The position numbers were made by a program, and so were the translations under genes. The notes under the pieces were generated by a model that was given only the letters and a program-made list of their open reading frames with translations, made no database searches and was not told the DNA's origin. Shown one piece after another: positions 62,787-64,000 of a stretch of 64,000 bases of DNA (its first letter is position 1; the number at the start of each line of letters is the position of its first letter). The stretch is from Alteriqipengyuania abyssalis (GTDB lineage Bacteria > Pseudomonadota > Alphaproteobacteria > Sphingomonadales > Sphingomonadaceae), in contig NZ_JAHWXP010000004.1 in NCBI RefSeq assembly GCF_019857185.1, positions 186,001 to 250,000 of the forward strand. The letters are read 5' to 3'.

Positions 62787-63050
62787 ATGGCAGGTGGATG
62801 GGCGCGCGATGGCGCGGTTCAGGACCAGATCGACGATACCGTATCCGACGCGGTCAGCGCGGCGCGATCGCGCATGCCGACCGGCGAGAGTGAGCAGTGG
62901 TGTGTCGAGTGCGGGGAAGAGATTCCCGAAAAGCGCCGCGCCGCGCTGCCCGGGGTAAAGCGGTGCGTGCAATGCCAGTCCGGCCTCGATGCCGCCGTTC
63001 GCAGCAGTGGCATCAACCGTCGCGGCAGCAAGGACAGCCAGTTGCGCTGA
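62787..63050 (+). CDS. DksA/TraR-type C4 zinc-finger protein
   Basis: 87 residues. The zinc finger CVECGEEIPEKRR...CVQCQ (C-x2-C...C-x2-C) matches the DksA/TraR family. The rest is a short N-terminal helix (ARDGAVQDQIDDTVSDAV) and no coiled-coil of DksA length, so it belongs with the short TraR/YbiI-like members. These bind RNA polymerase in the secondary channel. GCAGGAG lies 7 nt before the start. Confidence 0.85.
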   Translation: MAGGWARDGAVQDQIDDTVSDAVSAARSRMPTGESEQWCVECGEEIPEKRRAALPGVKRCVQCQSGLDAAVRSSGINRRGSKDSQLR

Positions 63051-63114
63051 ACTGCGCCTGTTGCTGGCCGCAATCCGCGTTGCGCGGTTCCCCGGTCGCT
63101 GCTAGCCGCGCGCC

Positions 63115-64000
63115 ATGAGCAACAACGCCAGCACCAATAACCGCGTCGTCCTCGCCTATTCGGGCGGCCTCGACACTTCCGTCATCGCCAAATGGCTCGA
63201 AGTCGAGCGCGGGCTTGAGGTGGTCACCTTCACTGCCGATCTCGGCCAGGGCGAAGAGCTGGAGCCTGCCCGCCGCAAGGCGCAGGCGATGGGCATTCCC
63301 GACAAGCACATCTTCATCGAAGATCTGCGCGAGGAATTCGTGCGCGATTTCGTGTTCCCGATGATGCGCGCCAATGCCCGTTACGAAGGCGACTACCTGC
63401 TCGGCACCAGCATCGCGCGACCGCTCATTTCCAAGCGCCTGGTCGAGATCGCGCGTGAGACTGGCGCAGGGGCGATTGCGCATGGCGCGACCGGCAAAGG
63501 CAACGACCAGGTTCGCTTCGAGCTGAGCGCCTATGCGCTCGACCCCGACGTCACCGTGATCGCGCCGTGGCGCGAATGGGACCTGACCAGCCGCACCGCG
63601 CTGATCGCGTGGGCCGAGGCGCACCAGATCGAGGTGCCCAAGGACAAGCGCGGCGAAAGCCCGTTCTCGACCGACGCGAACCTCCTCCACACCTCGTCCG
63701 AGGGCAAGGTGCTGGAAGATCCGTGGGAGGAAACGCCCGACTACGTCTATTCGCGCACCGACAATCCCGAGGATGCGCCGGACACCCCGGAATACATCAC
63801 GATCGCGTTCGAGAAGGGCGATGGCGTCGCGCTCAATGGCGAGGCGATGAGCCCAGCCACGCTTCTCGCCGCGCTCAACGATCTGGGCCGCAAGCACGGC
63901 ATCGGGCGGCTCGATCTGGTCGAAAACCGCTTCGTCGGCATGAAGAGCCGCGGGATGTACGAGACGCCCGGTGGCGAAATCTACGCCCGCGCGCATCGCG
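63115..64000 (+). CDS. argG: Argininosuccinate synthase (partial, 3' end off window)
   Basis: The ATG at 63115 begins a frame that stays open to the window edge (295 codons). The ATP-pyrophosphatase motif [18 protein letters not shown] is at residue 10. [27 protein letters not shown] and [18 protein letters not shown] follow, all typical of ArgG. It joins citrulline and aspartate in arginine synthesis. Usual length is about 405, so roughly 110 residues are missing. Confidence 0.97.
   Translation, partial: MSNNASTNNRVVLAYSGGLDTSVIAKWLEVERGLEVVTFTADLGQGEELEPARRKAQAMGIPDKHIFIEDLREEFVRDFVFPMMRANARYEGDYLLGTSIARPLISKRLVEIARETGAGAIAHGATGKGNDQVRFELSAYALDPDVTVIAPWREWDLTSRTALIAWAEAHQIEVPKDKRGESPFSTDANLLHTSSEGKVLEDPWEETPDYVYSRTDNPEDAPDTPEYITIAFEKGDGVALNGEAMSPATLLAALNDLGRKHGIGRLDLVENRFVGMKSRGMYETPGGEIYARAHR

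Overview
The window is a GC-rich bacterial chromosome segment. It looks like an alphaproteobacterium of the order Sphingomonadales, probably Erythrobacteraceae. The basis is the trpF-trpB-trpA-accD-folC order, the DUF2062-cckA-recA-alaS order, a CpdR/CckA pair, alphaproteobacterial LexA boxes (GTTC-N7-GTTC), and many small secreted proteins of the kind common in that group. The assignment rests on gene content and order, because no database search was possible. I see no prophage, insertion sequence, CRISPR array or rRNA operon; one tRNA (Val-GAC) is present.

Layout. 1-8 kb: edge of an ATP synthase operon (atpI-like), a ydbH-ynbE-ydbL operon for lipid traffic between the membranes, radC, and a large periplasmic transglutaminase/TPR protein. 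8-19 kb: purine, pyrimidine and tryptophan synthesis (purB, lapA-like, pyrF, trpF, trpB, trpA), then accD and folC. The trpB-trpA gap holds about 1.6 kb of accessory DNA with a diverged 3' fragment of trpB, membrane ORFs, a GFA-family gene and REP-like repeats. 19-29 kb: AmpG-like permease, RNA modification (RsuA/RluB-type synthase, rsmD), two tandem secreted paralogues of unknown function, an SOS-boxed uvrD-type helicase, a GAF-PAS-GGDEF protein and a DEAD-box helicase. 29-40 kb: FAD-linked 2-hydroxyacid dehydrogenase, sapC-family gene followed by a likely small RNA, N-formylglutamate amidohydrolase, cpdR, tRNA-Val, icd, an FAD monooxygenase, a GNAT-nitrilase fusion and a CPA2 antiporter.

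40-50 kb is mostly on the minus strand: DUF2062, cckA, recA (with LexA box) and alaS, then smpB, an AstE/AspA-type hydrolase and dapA. 50-64 kb: lytic transglycosylase, greB, beta-barrel protein, rlmN, YiiM-like MOSC protein, BAAT/dienelactone hydrolase, a frameshifted methyltransferase, an SDR-cytochrome b-molybdoenzyme operon, a cyclopropane fatty acid synthase, a small zinc-finger protein and the 5' part of argG.

Most of the window is housekeeping. The observations most worth a second look are: a probable sRNA with an exposed UUCCUCCC segment downstream of sapC; the trpB 3' remnant that marks a recombination junction; LexA boxes at recA and at the helicase gene; the tandem secreted paralogues; two genes whose best start codons are ATC and CTG; and two likely frameshifts.
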